This document shows, piece by piece, positions 1 through 15,000 of a DNA stretch of 64,000 nt (position 1 is the stretch's first letter; each line of letters begins with the position of its first letter). This DNA comes from Trichostrongylus colubriformis. Lineage: Eukaryota; Nematoda; Chromadorea; Rhabditida; Trichostrongylidae. A model generated the notes under the pieces. It was not told the origin of the DNA. It worked only from the letters and a program-made list of their open reading frames with translations, and searched no databases. A program made the position numbers and the translations under genes. Where the stretch lies: the NCBI GenBank assembly GCA_963978905.1, contig OZ022257.1, positions 7,135,155 through 7,199,154 of the forward strand, in the 5' to 3' direction.

Positions 1-15
1 AATAGTAACTTGTAG

Positions 16-3000
16 TGGATTCACAGCTTCATAAAGTTCATTCAACAACTTCATTCAGAGTTCTATCAGAAGACGAACAACCGTCACCGTCTACAGTAGT
101 CAATAAAACAGTTGATGCTCCTCCTTCTGAAGAAGTTGTGTCGAATGGAATAGATGTCGAATCCGAGAAATGGTAAGTCTTCGAGTCTTTATACCTAAGT
201 GTACTTTTGCCATCCGAATAGGCGTCATATTTCCATATTCTTGGAGACGCATTTAAAGTGGTTGTAGCACCGGCATGAAGGTTCGGTTCTTCTTTTACAA
301 TATCGAGAAATTCATGCGGAAAAGTATGACCATACAGAAATAGGCGTTTCACAAGGAGTGAGCAGATTTTTTCGATTACCATTCAAGTCAAGGTTACTCC
401 AGTCACGTTGGAAAATACAGTAGCGGTCAAAAATATATGCGGTTTGGGATTTTGACCATAACTTTGTTCGGTGTTTGCATATCTCGCTCAATTTTTTTTG
501 TGTTCTGGAGGAAACTGTTACTCAATGAAATAAAGTCAGCCGAGTAGGATGCAGTGTGAAGGTTGAAAAATTATTTAACTGGAACCACTGGAAATGGTCA
601 ACTCCGTGCCTCAGTGCTGTTAGGATTTGAAATAGCGTGCAACAAAGTCCCAGCCTCATTCCGTAATATTTTCTGCCCACCTGCCCGTTTCGATGAGTTA
701 TAAGCTTTTTATGGCCAATTGAATTTTTGAAAAGGTTTGGTATTTTTAGAGTTTTTAGTTAAGTAAATTTTCCAATCTCAGCACTACACCCTACTTTGCT
801 TCACTGAGTACCAGTTGCCTTCAAAAAACAAAAAAATTGAATAAGAAATGTAAATTCGACCAAAGTTATGGTTAGAATCCAAAACCGCATATATTTTTGA
901 CCGCTACTGTATAACGAGGAATATATCCCTTTTCGAATCGTCCCTTGTTTGGTGAATCTTTGAAGTACGAGGTTTTCGATTCCTTTTAGTGCACCAATTG
1001 TGGAAGCTTCATCCTTGCCTGCACAAGTGGCTGTCTTTGATCCTGTTTGTTATCCATCGATTCCCCAATTATCTGAGAACACTATGAACTCTACATACAC
1101 AACAACCGTTGCTCCTCCGCCCCTTTATGAAGAGCTGTCGAAAGGAAATATTGAGAAAGTAAGGAAATCTTTTCATAATGCACTAACTATAAAGGCGACT
1201 ATGTTGAGATCCTAATGCCTTTCAGGGTGGCTCTCTGGCGGGACCACAAGTTGCCGATGCACCCCCTTTATATCCATCGTTAACGAAAACACATTATGAA
1301 AAAGACAGGCATGGATTACTCACCGAACAAAACTTGTTGGAATTCTACCACAATCCTCTTTACATGATGAGCGAAGAATTCACTGACAAGTTTGTCCAGG
1401 TGCAGATTCCTTCTTTTTTTGGTTTTGCATCATCTTTCTTTCACTGGAAGTGGTCGTAATGTGCAAAATTGCATGATGTGCCATTTCAGAACAACCTTAC
1501 ATCTTCTGGTCCACTTTTCCCGCTTCTCCAGCGGTTGAAAAAACTTTGTGACCAGATGTCGATAAGTGAAGTTAGCGAAAAGGAAAACACTGAAAGCCTT
1601 TCTAAATGTTTGCGCGATTGCTGGGTTATGCAACTGCAAACTTTTGAGAGCAAGGTGAGCTCCCAAGTTAATTGTGTGTCTTTATTGTTTTTCAGAAGTT
1701 ATGATTTGTTCTGTGTTGCATCAGTGCTGCATTTTGTAGGGTAAGTGCGGCGAGAACAAGGAAGCTTCTGGAGTAGGTCGATTCCACAAGTCAGTATTGT
1801 GTGCGGAGAAGGTTGAAGAGTTGAAAAATCTGCTCGCTGCCAACCGAACTCACCTTCTGGACGAGCGTATCTGTCAGGAATCACAATTTCGTGCAACTGC
1901 ACTACAGGTGAGTGCAGACATACTCAAGATCGTACTTACAGATAGAGTCTTGTTTAGGTTCAATGGGTCGTAATTTCCATAAATCGGCAATTTATGGAAG
2001 AAAATGGATTGTCTCTCCAGAGTCCACCAACATGTGAGTTTAATCTCTACCAGCCGATTCGCCTCCTTTCCTATTTTCGGTCCCAATGGTTTTCAGTGTT
2101 GGAAAATGCCGTAATTTCTGACGGGAGGATCTTATTATTGAATGCACTGTCCGACATTTTTTTCCATCTGAGGTTTCCATCGCTAACGAAGCGGTTTTCT
2201 GATGCACTGACAGGCTGGGCAAAAGAACTGGTAAAAGTCTTCTGTATTCATTCGGTATCTATATAATCTTCAGTACTTTAGATATGCGTTTTGTACATGT
2301 TGTGCCGATGCGAGGATGCTCAATTCGTGTTAAATCATCTTCTTCGACTTCCTTCTCCTATCATCGAATGGGCGGCTCCATTTGTACAGACTTTTATTCA
2401 GGTAAATAAAGTTGTAGAAATTTAATGCATAACAGGTCGAGACAAACATCAAACTTCCACCTATGTTCGCTTCAGGAGGCATTGGTTTGTCTCTTTGAAA
2501 TTTCGTATTCGAAGGTTCCGAAAAAAGGTATCGTTCAGTATTACTTCTGATTTTGAATAGATCTGTGGCTTTTATACATGAGCAAACTCCCACCAAATCT
2601 TTTAGAGGGACTCTCATCCTACTTCTAAAGGTGGAGCTGTAACAGCGCTAGTAATTATTTCCTGAAATGCGGTCTCGAAAATTCCGCGTATTGTGTGAAT
2701 TAGGAGTTTTGAAAGAAACTCTTGGGAAGCGTTTGCAGGCTAGCTAATGATTTGATTTGATTTGGTTTTTATCACCCAGCATTTCGAGATCTCTTACGAA
2801 AAGCAGGCTACGTTCGCTCTGTAGAAATGCTCTTAGAACATCTAACAGTTCGAAAGGGATTTCGCTTTATTCAGTGAATGAGCCCGTGTAACTTGCACAA
2901 TGCACGCTATCATTTTAGGCTCCATCTCCGCCCAAAGTGAAGGTCGACTACTGTATCACCATGCTCTCTCATTTGATGAATCCTATTGCGTGGGTTTTAT

Positions 3001-6000
3001 CCACTGGTTTTGGTTTGTTGTGGAGTGGAGTGTAATTTTCTTGTTTCAGTGCGCGTGAGACCTTTCTGCGCCAGATAAGTTTGTCAGAGAACGAAGATTC
3101 TACGTGGGCTATCTTGAGTGGAGATGAGGAAGAGGTCTGTCCTGTACCTGTATTTTTAAACAACACTTGCTTATGCTGGGTTTTTAGGGCGACTTTTCAT
3201 TAGTCACTATCAACGAAGCTGATCTCACTGGGCTTCTCGATCAACTTCCTATTTCAGAACTTTACTCTTTAGCATATCTCTATTTCTCGAGTTCAAGTGC
3301 GTTCTCATTGAGTTTGAAAGTTTGAAGTACGCATTTTCCCAACTTCGAATTCCAGCATCTGATAAGGGGGATCAGTTTGCTGCTTTGATCGCTTTTCAAC
3401 TCCTGTTGATGAAGGTATGCAAACTGTTATGTGTCGATTTTGTTTTAGTTTTTCATGGATCAGTTATAGGTGCTCGATACTGGTCTATCCACGTACTGTG
3501 CTCCAACGTACAAATCATTTTGCAAGCAGATTGGGAACTGTCTAAGGTTGGACAGTAACAGTGTTTTTATGTTTGAAGGTGCTTTCTACGTTCTCCCGAG
3601 GGGGTGGGTAGTATTGTTGTTGTAGTAGGGCTTTGCTGGGTGTTCATCCTGCCTTTGCTCGCCCTGGTGTGTGGCACCAACTCCACCCTATACGGCCTCC
3701 TGCCAACAATGATCCAAGTCATGCCCTTTTTAAGGCAACGAGGGATGTGCGTTTGAGAGTAATTTTCACTTATTTGTTGTTTGATGCTTTTTCATTACTA
3801 TGCCTTATGCTCAGGCAAAGCATACGTGAATTGTGTAGTCACTGGGCAATCACGCGTAATCTGCTACGAGCTGGAGAAGACACTCAGCTACAAAAAGAAG
3901 TCGATCGCATACTACTTCTAGCCGTGCAGTATATCACCACTAGACCAGGGTATGACTTCTCATGGTTAACGGTCTATAATGCGGATTTAAATTTTTTTGA
4001 AAAGTGATTTTCTTTAGTTACGGATTATGGCAATTCCTTGTCGATCTACCGTATGACTGTGTTTCTGAAGAGTGTCGTAATCGTTGCGAATACTTTCTAC
4101 GATCAACCGAACAAGTTAAGGTGTCTGAGATCTACGATATACCCCTCTCTGAAGTTGTAGCAAGGAACAAAACAGGTAATTTTGTTCGGACAAATTTTTC
4201 TAATTTGTGGCTTAGCTAAAAATGTATTAAATTGTTGTTGGACTTTAAAAATAAAAATAAAAAAGGGGTTTTTTGTAGCGTTGCCATACCTTCGTGATTG
4301 CTTTTTAAAACCTACAATTGGGCATTGCAAGTTCGCCTTGCAGCTGGAGCAACTTTCAAGTACATTGAGGGCGTGTAGGGGTTACTAGGAAATCTTTACT
4401 TAGAAGCATGAGGGAAGAGGAGGAAATACCTAAAACTTGGTTTGCTAAGTTTTTCACGGTTCCAATCATTTTTAGAAATTTCATGGCTCTCTTCTTTCCA
4501 AAACCCATTCGAAATTATTTTGAGATAGATTTCATGTTCCCAAACTTTAGTGATTTGGCCATGGATTCTCAACATTACAGGCGGTGTGAAAGAGCGTGTG
4601 GATTCTGTAGGACCCTTGGATTCCGTTTTTCTGATCAACACTCTTGCTGCACTCACCTCATATTCTCACAATGATGCCTCGCACTTGGTAAAGGAGGTTA
4701 TTGAGGTGAGGTCCATTTACACTCATACTACCATTACATATTTACAATTTCATAAGTTTTTCTACCATTTCATGCTCCATGACTGTGCACTCAAACATGT
4801 GTTAAAGGTATGCTTCTGTGATGAAACTTCTCGGGAAAGTTTGTATAAAGTCGGAAGTGAAGCGGTGTCGTTGTTACTTGCCCGGGGGCCATCGACGTTT
4901 GATCAGTTGTTGACTTTTCTCGATCGAAGTATGTCGCATATGGATAACGTGAGTTCTCATTTGAAATTGACGTTGAGTTTTGCTCTTGAGGTATCTAGTA
5001 TGTTGCATTACCTCAGTGAGTAGTAGCAATGTTACGAATGCAAGGCCACACTGGTAGATAAGGGATAGGGCACAAACCGACACCTGGATCCACTGAAATA
5101 AATCTCGGCACTTTTAGTATGCTGTCGATGTTCTGGCATCTTCCAATCTATCTGGATGTAAGCTTTCGCCAGCTTTGCTTGGCATCATAGGAAAATGGCT
5201 GATTAATAAGGTTAGCCATTACACTTACACTTTGTCTAAGCCTTTCGATCCGCAATTTCCCTACTCAAGTCTCCCGATGATGCGGCTAATCGTATGGCGC
5301 GCCGCATTTTGTCAAGCCTTCACTGGGGTCCTGATGAAAACGGTGATCAACTGTGGCTGGATCCAGCTGTGCATGAGATATCTGCAGACACGGTAATGAA
5401 GGTAGGTTGTTGTCTTTGGTTATCGACGTCTTTATGAATTCTTTCGATGTATCGTTACGGATTGTTATAGGCGCATTCAATCCACTGTGGGCATTCAAAT
5501 GGGATGATAGCGAAGTCGATTCGGCAGATATCCAAACTGGCTAGTCGTATGGCTGATCATGAACAGCTCTTCAACCAGTTTTGTTGGGATATATTAATCA
5601 AAATCAAACTTAGTCCAAAGGTGCGAAGAATTTGTAATTTTTTAGGCTAGGCCCTGTCCAGTCTGTGGTGTATTTTTCGTGAATCTCGCAGATAGAAACA
5701 TTTTAGGAAAACGACGTCGCTCCTAAAAATGATCTGTCCGCGTTTTTCATCCATATTGATCAGAGCTGTCTTGGGAGGTATGAACAGAATGCGATTTTCG
5801 CTGTTTGAGGTGCATTCATAATTCAGTTTATAGCCCTTCTGTGTTTTTGGAGCGAGGCGTGCCCCTGATGAATGATATGATTGGTGCTGGTTGTTCGACA
5901 GCTTGTGTTGTGCTGTTAGCGAGACTTATGCAGAAACACTATACCAAATCGATCTCGTTCGGATCGAACAAAGCGTGAGTTCACTCCGACGGTTTCAAGG

Positions 6001-9000
6001 GCTGCGGTTTATAGTTCTTCTGCAAAGCCATACTGTCAGTGCGCAGACTGCCATGGAATGTCGAATAGTTCAGATTTATGGACTTATTTGATCGTGTCCT
6101 ACACGTTGATCAATGCTCCTATGCAGTACAATGGATAGCTGGGCCATCGTCAAAACCCACACCCATCGTGCGGCTTATTTGCTCGTCAATATCGGTGAAC
6201 ATTTGTTTCGATATTTCTTGACCGTTTTCCTCTTAGGCCGCAACTATACCTCGCATTTGCAAGATCGCGCTGTCCTAACCTATGGGGCAGGCGCTGCGCC
6301 CTGTCACCGCCTAGTACTCTCTTACCTGAGTGTTCTATTTTCTGACCTTCCCTTTGTATTGTGTACCACACGCGTGCGGCACTCACAATTTTGTTATTGC
6401 AAAATCGCGAGATCGTAAACATACCTGATCATTCCACTGCGGAGTGTAATGTTAGTTGAACTTCGACCTTACAGTTTCTCCTATTATTGTCCAATTTTCA
6501 GTACTATGCCAAACACGTACATGATACCGGCGAATATCTACGATCTTGGATCAATATTCTTTGTGTTCGACGACCTACGCTGTGGATTAACGATGGTGTA
6601 CGTCTAAAAAATTCTTTGAACCAAATTATTGGATTTGCGATTGACGGTTTTGAAGCCTGTGTCTTTAGGCCACACTGCAAGTTCTCGGCTCAATCACACA
6701 CATCGCATTCATACACGATCCTGTTAATCTTTTAGGAATTCCAGACATTATCTACGGATTATATCAGGTACGTCATAGCCTCACTTTATGTAGTTAAATA
6801 GAGGAGTTGAAGTAATGAAGATGAACGAAGAAGACCAATATGTGAAGTGGAAAAATCCTATTTATCTGATGGCAGTAATTTCAAGCAAATGCTAACAACC
6901 TGGCGTGAGAGCTCACGAGGGCTGCTGTCGATGTTCACAGCCGAACAAGCACCACCACCTCTAATCGCTAGTAATATGTACGCAGTGTCACCATGGGCCA
7001 CTTACCTCCTCCTTCTCGTGGAAAGCAAGAGCTATCCAGTGTTTTATCAACATTTATATGAATGTTTGGTGAAGAAAGACAAGACTACCGTGGAGCAAGC
7101 TGCAAAGGTGAGCACATTTGTTCTTACAAGGGAAGGCTACCAGGTCCAAATGATCATTTGCTAGAAGACACATATATGTATATTTGTTTTCCGCGCACCT
7201 CACTATCCTATGTTCAAGATCGCAGAAAACTCTGTGATGTGCTTGTTTACATGGACATATTCCCATAGCCCACGAAATAGGGGTGGTAGCGTAAAGCAGT
7301 TGGAATATTCGCGCTCAGGGGGTGAAGTAACCCCTCTCCAAATTAGAGCCAAACCGGGTTTTCGGTCTCACTCCTTAAAATTAGAAGTGGTGAGTAATAT
7401 GGGTAACTAATATCCTTTTTTAAATTTTTTTTAACAAGCCATCAACCATGAAGAAGGTAACCTAATTATATGTATACACATACCCAGGGCACTTGTGTGT
7501 GTAACAAGCGCCTGATCAGAGCATTTGCTCGGTAGGGTCAACTACTTATTTGTAATGTATTCTACGCAATAGTCCATGAATTTTTCCGGAATTTGGTCAA
7601 ATTCTCGTATTGGCTAAAAACTTGCCTTATGGGGTAATTCGAGACCATGAAAACAAAAACCCATTGGTGTTGTGCGATAACCTCTAGGCGCGCCATGAGC
7701 TTCCAAATTCCGGGCTTGAAATTAGCGTTCAAGAGCGCGTCGAGTGATGCGATAGTGATGTCTCATTGCAAACGGCTACTCTAACCTCCTGGTATCCTTC
7801 TCTTCGGGTTGATTTTCTAGAGTAATATCCAAGGTAGCCTGGTATTTTTCAGAAAGCAGCGTCCAAGTCATCCATTATGTTGCCTTTGCAAAGACTGGCA
7901 GTTTATCGATGGGCAGAATTTGTTACCCTTTGCTCAATGAGTACAGTATTTCCTCTAGCAGTGCAGCGATTGGCTACAGAAGCTTATCGATTGAAAACTG
8001 TGCATGGGTGAGTGGTCCACTCTCTCATAGTGCATATAATGGACATGATAGTTTGCGATAGAAGTGGCAAATCCATTTTGAGAAATTCAATGATATTCGG
8101 GAATTCAAACTGGGGTTGATCAGAACCATTGAAAAAGACGACTTCAGGAGGAAATACTGCTTCGCACGGCGTTTCTTGGACTCGGCGGCTGCTGAATCGA
8201 CTCTTAGTTCTTGTAGGAAGGTGCTTACTGAAACGGAGGATCCAAAAGGGTAAGCTTAGCGACCATTCATCGTCTCAGGCCTGTCAAGATGTGCTGCCAG
8301 TAAAAAGTTAAGCTACGCCGCTTCTTCGCCTTATCGGTCCGATATTTGTCTTCTGTTTTTATACGTGATTTCATCAGAACGTAGCTTAAACGACGCGCTA
8401 TTATATTTTTCCTTACCCTTTTTCTTTCAAAGCACTTCAAGCAAATATTGAACAGCGGCTTTGTACCCTCAGATTGCCTCTGACTAGATCTTGAAGAGAT
8501 GAGTTAAAGGAACCGGAAGGGGGTCCGAAACAAGAGAAAGATGCAAAGAAATGAGCATTTTGTAATGAACACTCAAGGTTAGAAGCGAAAATAGGCGAAA
8601 AAACCCGGACTCAAAAGCGCGACGCTGCGGTGTGTATTCGCATCCCATTCGCATCAGCGCATCCATTCCGAGTTGTCCGCTGTAGGAGACGGGCCGTGGG
8701 CCAACGTTAGTTGTAGCACCTTACTCAAAGCGCAGTGGAGTGGCCATTCCCAACTATACTAGCATTCATGTAAGCACATCTAGAAACAATATAAGATAAA
8801 ACAAAGTAAACGTCTTCTTTTGGCACCATGCCAAAGCGTCAAATTGGCGAATTTGTGCAATGGCGGCCACTTAAACTCGTCCACACTACGTCTGTTCTAC
8901 CGTAAGCCGAAATTACCCCCTTCTGGTGTCTTTAAGGGTTGAGTTTTCATCCACTGATATACCTGGCCATGGTCCGCCCTGTGGAAAATAAGACTTGTGT

Positions 9001-12000
9001 ATGAGATTTGCTATATATTGAGTTTATGTGTGAGTTTTTCAGACTTGCCAAAGCAGTGAATGGCTGGCTTTTCTGTTCACATGAAGTGACTCGTAAAGGA
9101 TTTGACTTCTCTGTGTTCGATTTGGACTATCTCTTGCAACTCATTCTAGCTGATGACAAGGTTTGGATTCAATAATGTTTACTCTCGTATGTTGATCAGA
9201 CAAATCCCTGGTCACTACTAAACGGGTTGTTTCAAGAATATATGGTTGGATTTCGTGGATACTAGCAAGCTGACGCAAGAAGAACAACAGGAAGAAAAGG
9301 TGAGGATAGCAGCTGTCTTCTCTCAAGCAATTTTTGGAAAGCTACCTTAGTTTCAGTCTTAGCAAAAATAATTATATTCAGTTGTTCTCGCTTACATGTC
9401 ATCTGGGACCAAGAGAACCTTCTCAACATGTGTCTGATCATTTTTTGAACAAGTAAGTGAGGTTGCTTACGATTGACATCACCCTTTAGACCAGTTAATA
9501 TCAATAGTTGTGATTCACACATTTGTAGACCGCGTAACTCGCGAGCAATCGGGTTCCCTGTACTGCCAGCGCACCCTTGTTTGCCTCCTGCACCAGTTGT
9601 GGATATGAGCGCAATATTCCAAGTGAATACGGTCATGGAAATGGTCAACCCTCTCATCAAACATATACGAACAATAGCCGAGTAAGTTTTACAAAATCAG
9701 CAATGTCCAGAACAGATGGAAACTGCTCTTCGTGGTGCCTTGAATAATTTTAATTCAGAGATTACGTCGTAGGTGGGGAGAAAATGGCCAGAGAAGACGC
9801 TAAATACTCTGACCTTGTAACGAAACTTCATGCCCCCGTCATGACACAAGTACCGGTGCAATTACGTTGTGGAATTCGTTGTGCTAATCCCTTCAACACT
9901 GCAGTCCAGGTAGGGCTTCTTCATTATCGTCTTTGGTAATCAATCTGCTGATGAAAAGGGCTGAATAGTTTTTTTTTCGCCTAAACTCTTTTCCTATACA
10001 GATTCCGATGGTTGCAGAGTTTTTTCCTTAATTTCATCTAAATTTTGGTCAAATTAGTAATTCAGGTTTTCACCACAAAATTCAATGAGGCCACGGATGC
10101 CCAAATGGCTCAAAGTCGTGAAAACCGGAGCTCCATCCTTGGAGAGTTGCATACTGGCGTGCTGGATCGAGCAGCAGTAGCATCGGCCACTATGGAGCAT
10201 ATAGCAAGGTGATTGTACTCAAAAAAGATGGTGTGCTGTGTGCAAATCGAATGATCCATCAAACCTTTCCATTCCAGACAACTGGCACGGCTGAGCGTTC
10301 TCTGTTCTCCTTCCCATCGAGCAGGTGTGCAGATGACTGGAAGAGCAATGCTTAAGACGGTGACATCATCTCTGACTGGGAGCGAAATGCTATTCCCAGC
10401 AGCGTCAGCAGCCTATGAAAATACGTTACGAGTGTTAGCTGAGGTAAATGATCAACTTAATCTTGATTTGCTTCAAAGTAAAATCAGGGAGAATTATTTT
10501 TTGTTTTTTTTTTCGACCTGGACGCTATTGCTCTCACGGAAGATGTACTCCACTTTTCTGCTCCGTATCCACCACCAGTTGGGATATCTTACATACTGCG
10601 CGAAATTTCTAGGAATTTCCTGGCTATTTTAGAAACGATTTACGATTTCTGTGGTCAGCAATCTTCAATGGTTGCACGCTTCGCCCACCGTGGGTCGATT
10701 TCCTCTCGTTTTAAGTGTTTTCGAGATAGTTTGGACATTGGGCATTTTTGCCGTTTTTTTTAGGTCTCAAGGCTGCATAGAACCGAGCTGTGGATTTTTG
10801 TTGCAGGGACCACCCATTCGGCTTTCGTACCGCCCACCGTTTCCAGTCCTTTTTTGACTCTTGGAAACTCGTGGCTGACCTTAATTCATCTTTTCCCCAC
10901 GTTTGGACCACCATCTTGAAACCGAACGAACATTTTCGATGCGGGGACCGTTTGTTTCATCTGCTTAATGGATCTGTGAATTTCAGGAATTTGTGCGTAT
11001 GCAACCGCAAGAGCAGATTCCCATTATGGTTATGGTCTTGGAAGGGTTTGCTCTGTGTGATCCCTTAGTGGATGTAAGTCTTCAAATGCTTCCCTATATC
11101 CAATTTTCAAGTGTTAAATTTCAAAAATTTTCAGGCTTTCACTCCTGAGTGCTTGTCGTCAACGGAACTTTGTTCTGCCTACACTCGATTATCTGAAGCT
11201 GTAAGGAATCCGGAGCGGAGTTCTCGGGCATTGAAGCTTTTGAGTAAGCTGCCAGTGAGCTATATTGTATATTATTCCTGCAGTTCAAGCTGATGTGAGC
11301 ATTTTAAGAGCGACTAGGCATGGATAAGGCGGCAGCCTCTTTACCTCCTCAGCAGTTTGCTCCTTTGCTTCCGCTGGCGTTCAGAAATCTGGCGAGTCAG
11401 CCGGATTCGAATGCACCTTTACATATTCTCTGTATGGAACATGTGATCACATTCGTGTTTCATGCATTCCCTGCGAATTTCCTGTCGGGTTTGGATATGG
11501 CCCTGGATGGTTAGTGAATTCGCTGGTAAGAGTGGCGGATTGAATCCTCTTTGGTTTTGTTTCCAGGATGCAATACTGGCGAAACACCACCGGCCCTCCT
11601 TCGAGTTTTTGTTGAGCGAGTAGGTGCGGAAAATTTCGAGACGCAGAAGGCCGACTTCTACCTTGATGGAACAAAGGTAAAAATGGACTTTAATAAAATG
11701 GATAATGTGGAACGTTTCCACATAAACAAGATGCTAGTTATTGTATGAAGAGAACCGTCTCGAAAGCTTGTGGGTAAGACGGCTTTGCTGCGAAGCCGGC
11801 CGACCCATCTGCCACACCTTGCAGCGCCTATAGGCGTTGGAGGCCGGCTGCCTCAAACCTCAAATGTGAACGCCAAGGAATCAGAGTTTGTGTCGTGTTG
11901 GTGCGATGTTGAATCGGCGTTTCCAGGCTGGTGAATGTGCTTTTCTACTTGCGAGACGTCTCAGCGATGCACGATCGCGATCAGCCTCAATGTATTCAGT

Positions 12001-15000
12001 CTGGGGACGATATTTGGATTCTGTCACTAAACTAGCGCAGCTGTTCCTGTTTACTCCTGTACGGGAAGCTTTTCCTGCCGAAGCACCTAGCAGCGTCATC
12101 CAAAGAGGTCAGTTGTAAAGTGTCTCTTTTTGGGTGTTGCGTGCACCGCGATCTGACAAGATTACGTGAGTATTGACCCATTCCGACTACACAAAATCGA
12201 TTTGTTTTGAAGTCCGTGTAGCCACTGTACTTCACATTTTGATAGTTTGCCCTCATATCCTGGTGTTCTGAGTCTGGCTCCATTCTTCAAGTTTGATGCA
12301 CAAAGTCGTGAAAGTCATTATACCTTTAGCTAGATAAATCGCACAACTCCACATGATGTTGTTATGAAGCCAATATACAAATATTTGTCGGTGCAAAGAT
12401 GAATAGAAAACGAATGAAATGATCCAGCCATAACGGCATTTATGGGTATAAACAATTTGTTTCGAGCATGCATTTTATACTGTTAAGTTCAGATTTTGCC
12501 GACGTTTTTCAACGAGTGCTCGCTGTTTTCTCACCTCTAATCGTACCAGTATCTGCTTCTGTACCTCCGTTTTCTCCGTCCAATGAAGCTGAAGCTGAAA
12601 TGGTCTTGGATCGATTCGTCCAATTGCTTACTGCCTTCCCACATAATGCCGTTCTGCAGCCTGGTTCTCAGGTATGTGAATACTTTTGAATTCGGGGTGT
12701 CATGTGAAACAGCGTGCTGAACAAATCTAGGTCATCACGTTCAAACGCTCTATAAGTGGTTCTGAAGGAAATCAGGACTAGAAGGCATATCCTTCGTAGA
12801 TAAAATGCCGAGCTTCGAGGAAATGATTTGAAGGGAAACTTACCCCAAAAACGCTGTTTGGGGTTTTCATCGCAATGGCGTTTAGGTGCGTTTTGGTCCT
12901 ACAGTGTGGCCGAGTAGCTGTGGAAGACGGCCTGACGTTTTCGGTTATGTGGCTTAGGTGCCCTCGTTGTCTGCATCATCCGGATCACTAATGCAACGAA
13001 GGCGAGAGCGTGTCCTCTATTGTGGGATAGGTCCTATCGATATCATCCTTTCATGGTGCGAGTAATGATTGTGAAGAAGTGGGAGGTAGTGGGTAGTTCA
13101 TCACGTGTAACTGCTCTGTTCGAAGTTCGTGGTATACTTGGCTTCAATTAACTATTCACATAGTTTCAATTGTCGAAGAGTATCACTTCTGGTGATGGCA
13201 GTGAAGCTCAAGGTAAAAGGCGTCTCCGGAGTTAGTTGATTCAAATCCTTGTTGCTACTAATATTCATGAATCATGTTCAGAATCTCCCGTCTTTGGTGT
13301 GGCAATTTTATTTTGAAAAATTGTCTATACTTTCACATGGATCCATGCATTACTTCGCATTGATTGTAAGATTTTGATTCGAATTTCAGTTCGAAATCAT
13401 ATAAATAATAAAATCCATTACAGGAACGTCACTTTGTGCGCATTCCATGGCCGTCGTTCTATCCCTCAGAACGAGGCATTGGTGCCATGGATGAATGTCT
13501 TGCCACTCGATCACCTTGCTGTGCTCCATTTGTGGCACAGGTGGTTGTGCGTGTTATGTGGAAAGACGTGCTTACGAATTATGTATGTTTAGGCAGTCAC
13601 TAATTTTCTTGTTCTTTGACCCTTTCAATGAAAACTGACGCACAGGCAGCTCTCGTCGGTCCATCGGATCACCACACAGGCTCTACCCGTTTACCCGAAT
13701 TTCATGCACTACAAATGTATCTTTCATATGGTGTTATTAATGGTTTTTAGCGAAGAAATGATGCGCTTTTCGCTGCTCCGTTCTCCTGTCCCTTTAGTTC
13801 AGAATTTATTGGTTTGCGTTATAAATAGGATTTTGCAAAACACTGCGCGAGTGGGGTGTGCACACTTATGGCAGAAATCGCTTTGCGGCGTCGCACTCGC
13901 GGCGCCGTCAGTACGAGTCGTTTAGAAATCTGCTCAAGAAATGGGCTGGTACCGTGAAGGATCTCCAGGCATCGCCGTTTAGAAGCTGTGGAAGTTCGCC
14001 TACGTTGTTGTTGTTGCTGCTTCAACAGATAAAGCTGCACACGACTCGCACTCGCCGCGCCGCTCGCTCCGGGCGGCCACGCGATTTTTGGTCATACGTG
14101 TACACACCCCGCGGACGAGTCCAGGGCGCCGTACGTGGTTCGGTCTCAAAGCGGTTGCCGTGTACTGCGCTTTGCTTTGAGCGTAATCGCCGTAGGATTC
14201 AAACGCAATCGCCCCGAGCGTGCGCGCATCACGTTGCGAGATCCTGTCCTAGTTATACCCACTGAAATTCATCACTATTGTGTTGTATTTTACAGAATAT
14301 CTCTATTGTATCGCATTTCGCGAATTTTATGTTTCGTTCTGTTACATTTCACATTTCTCCTTTTTCTGCTTTCCGACCTTTTGAGTTTTTTTATTTTTTA
14401 TTTCGATAGAATCCTTCGAGCATTTTATCGCTATTCGGTCCCATTTAGTTTGAATTTCAGGTCCACAATGAGCTTCTGCCTCTGTATCTTTCCATTTTAT
14501 TTAGTGTTCTAGTGCGCATTGGATCCACCGCTTCGAATTATGTTAAGGTGAGTTACTCCATACACTGTTCTGAATTTTGTAAAATTTCGTACATATAGGT
14601 ACGCGCCTCAATGCATGATCTGGTAAAAATGTTGTCACAACGTGGCGACTGGTCATCTGTGACACCTGAACGTGCGGAAGAGCTAGCAAAAGTAGTGGCT
14701 GTGTGTCTTCCGTATGATTCGCTCACTAATCCGACAGATGTGGTGGGTGTGCTCCAAATGTGAGTACTTCGCCATATGTTCATTAGGTACTGAGAGGATA
14801 TAGTCTCTGAAATTTTGATTCCAGTATTTGGCGCAAAATCTGCTGCTTCATTGTTCGTGAACCTTTCACATCAGTGGCTCTACTGAAGCAGACGGCTTGG
14901 CTGCGGACCGAGTGTGCACTGGTATTACGTGGTGGTGCTACTGCTGCACCTCCTGCGTACAATTCTCTGATCGCAGATGTTGACGCTTTATCAAAACAGC

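Noticed and set aside
38..382. 114-codon open frame on the minus strand
   Set aside because: It is the shadow of the plus-strand epg-5 exon 16-172, which has splice sites and phase agreement with the next exon.
6230..6418. Possible extra epg-5 exon after 6184 (GRNYTSHLQD...)
   Set aside because: Its acceptor is plausible, but the sequence begins like a hairpin MITE end (TTAGGCCGCAACTATACC) and the flanking exons already join in phase.
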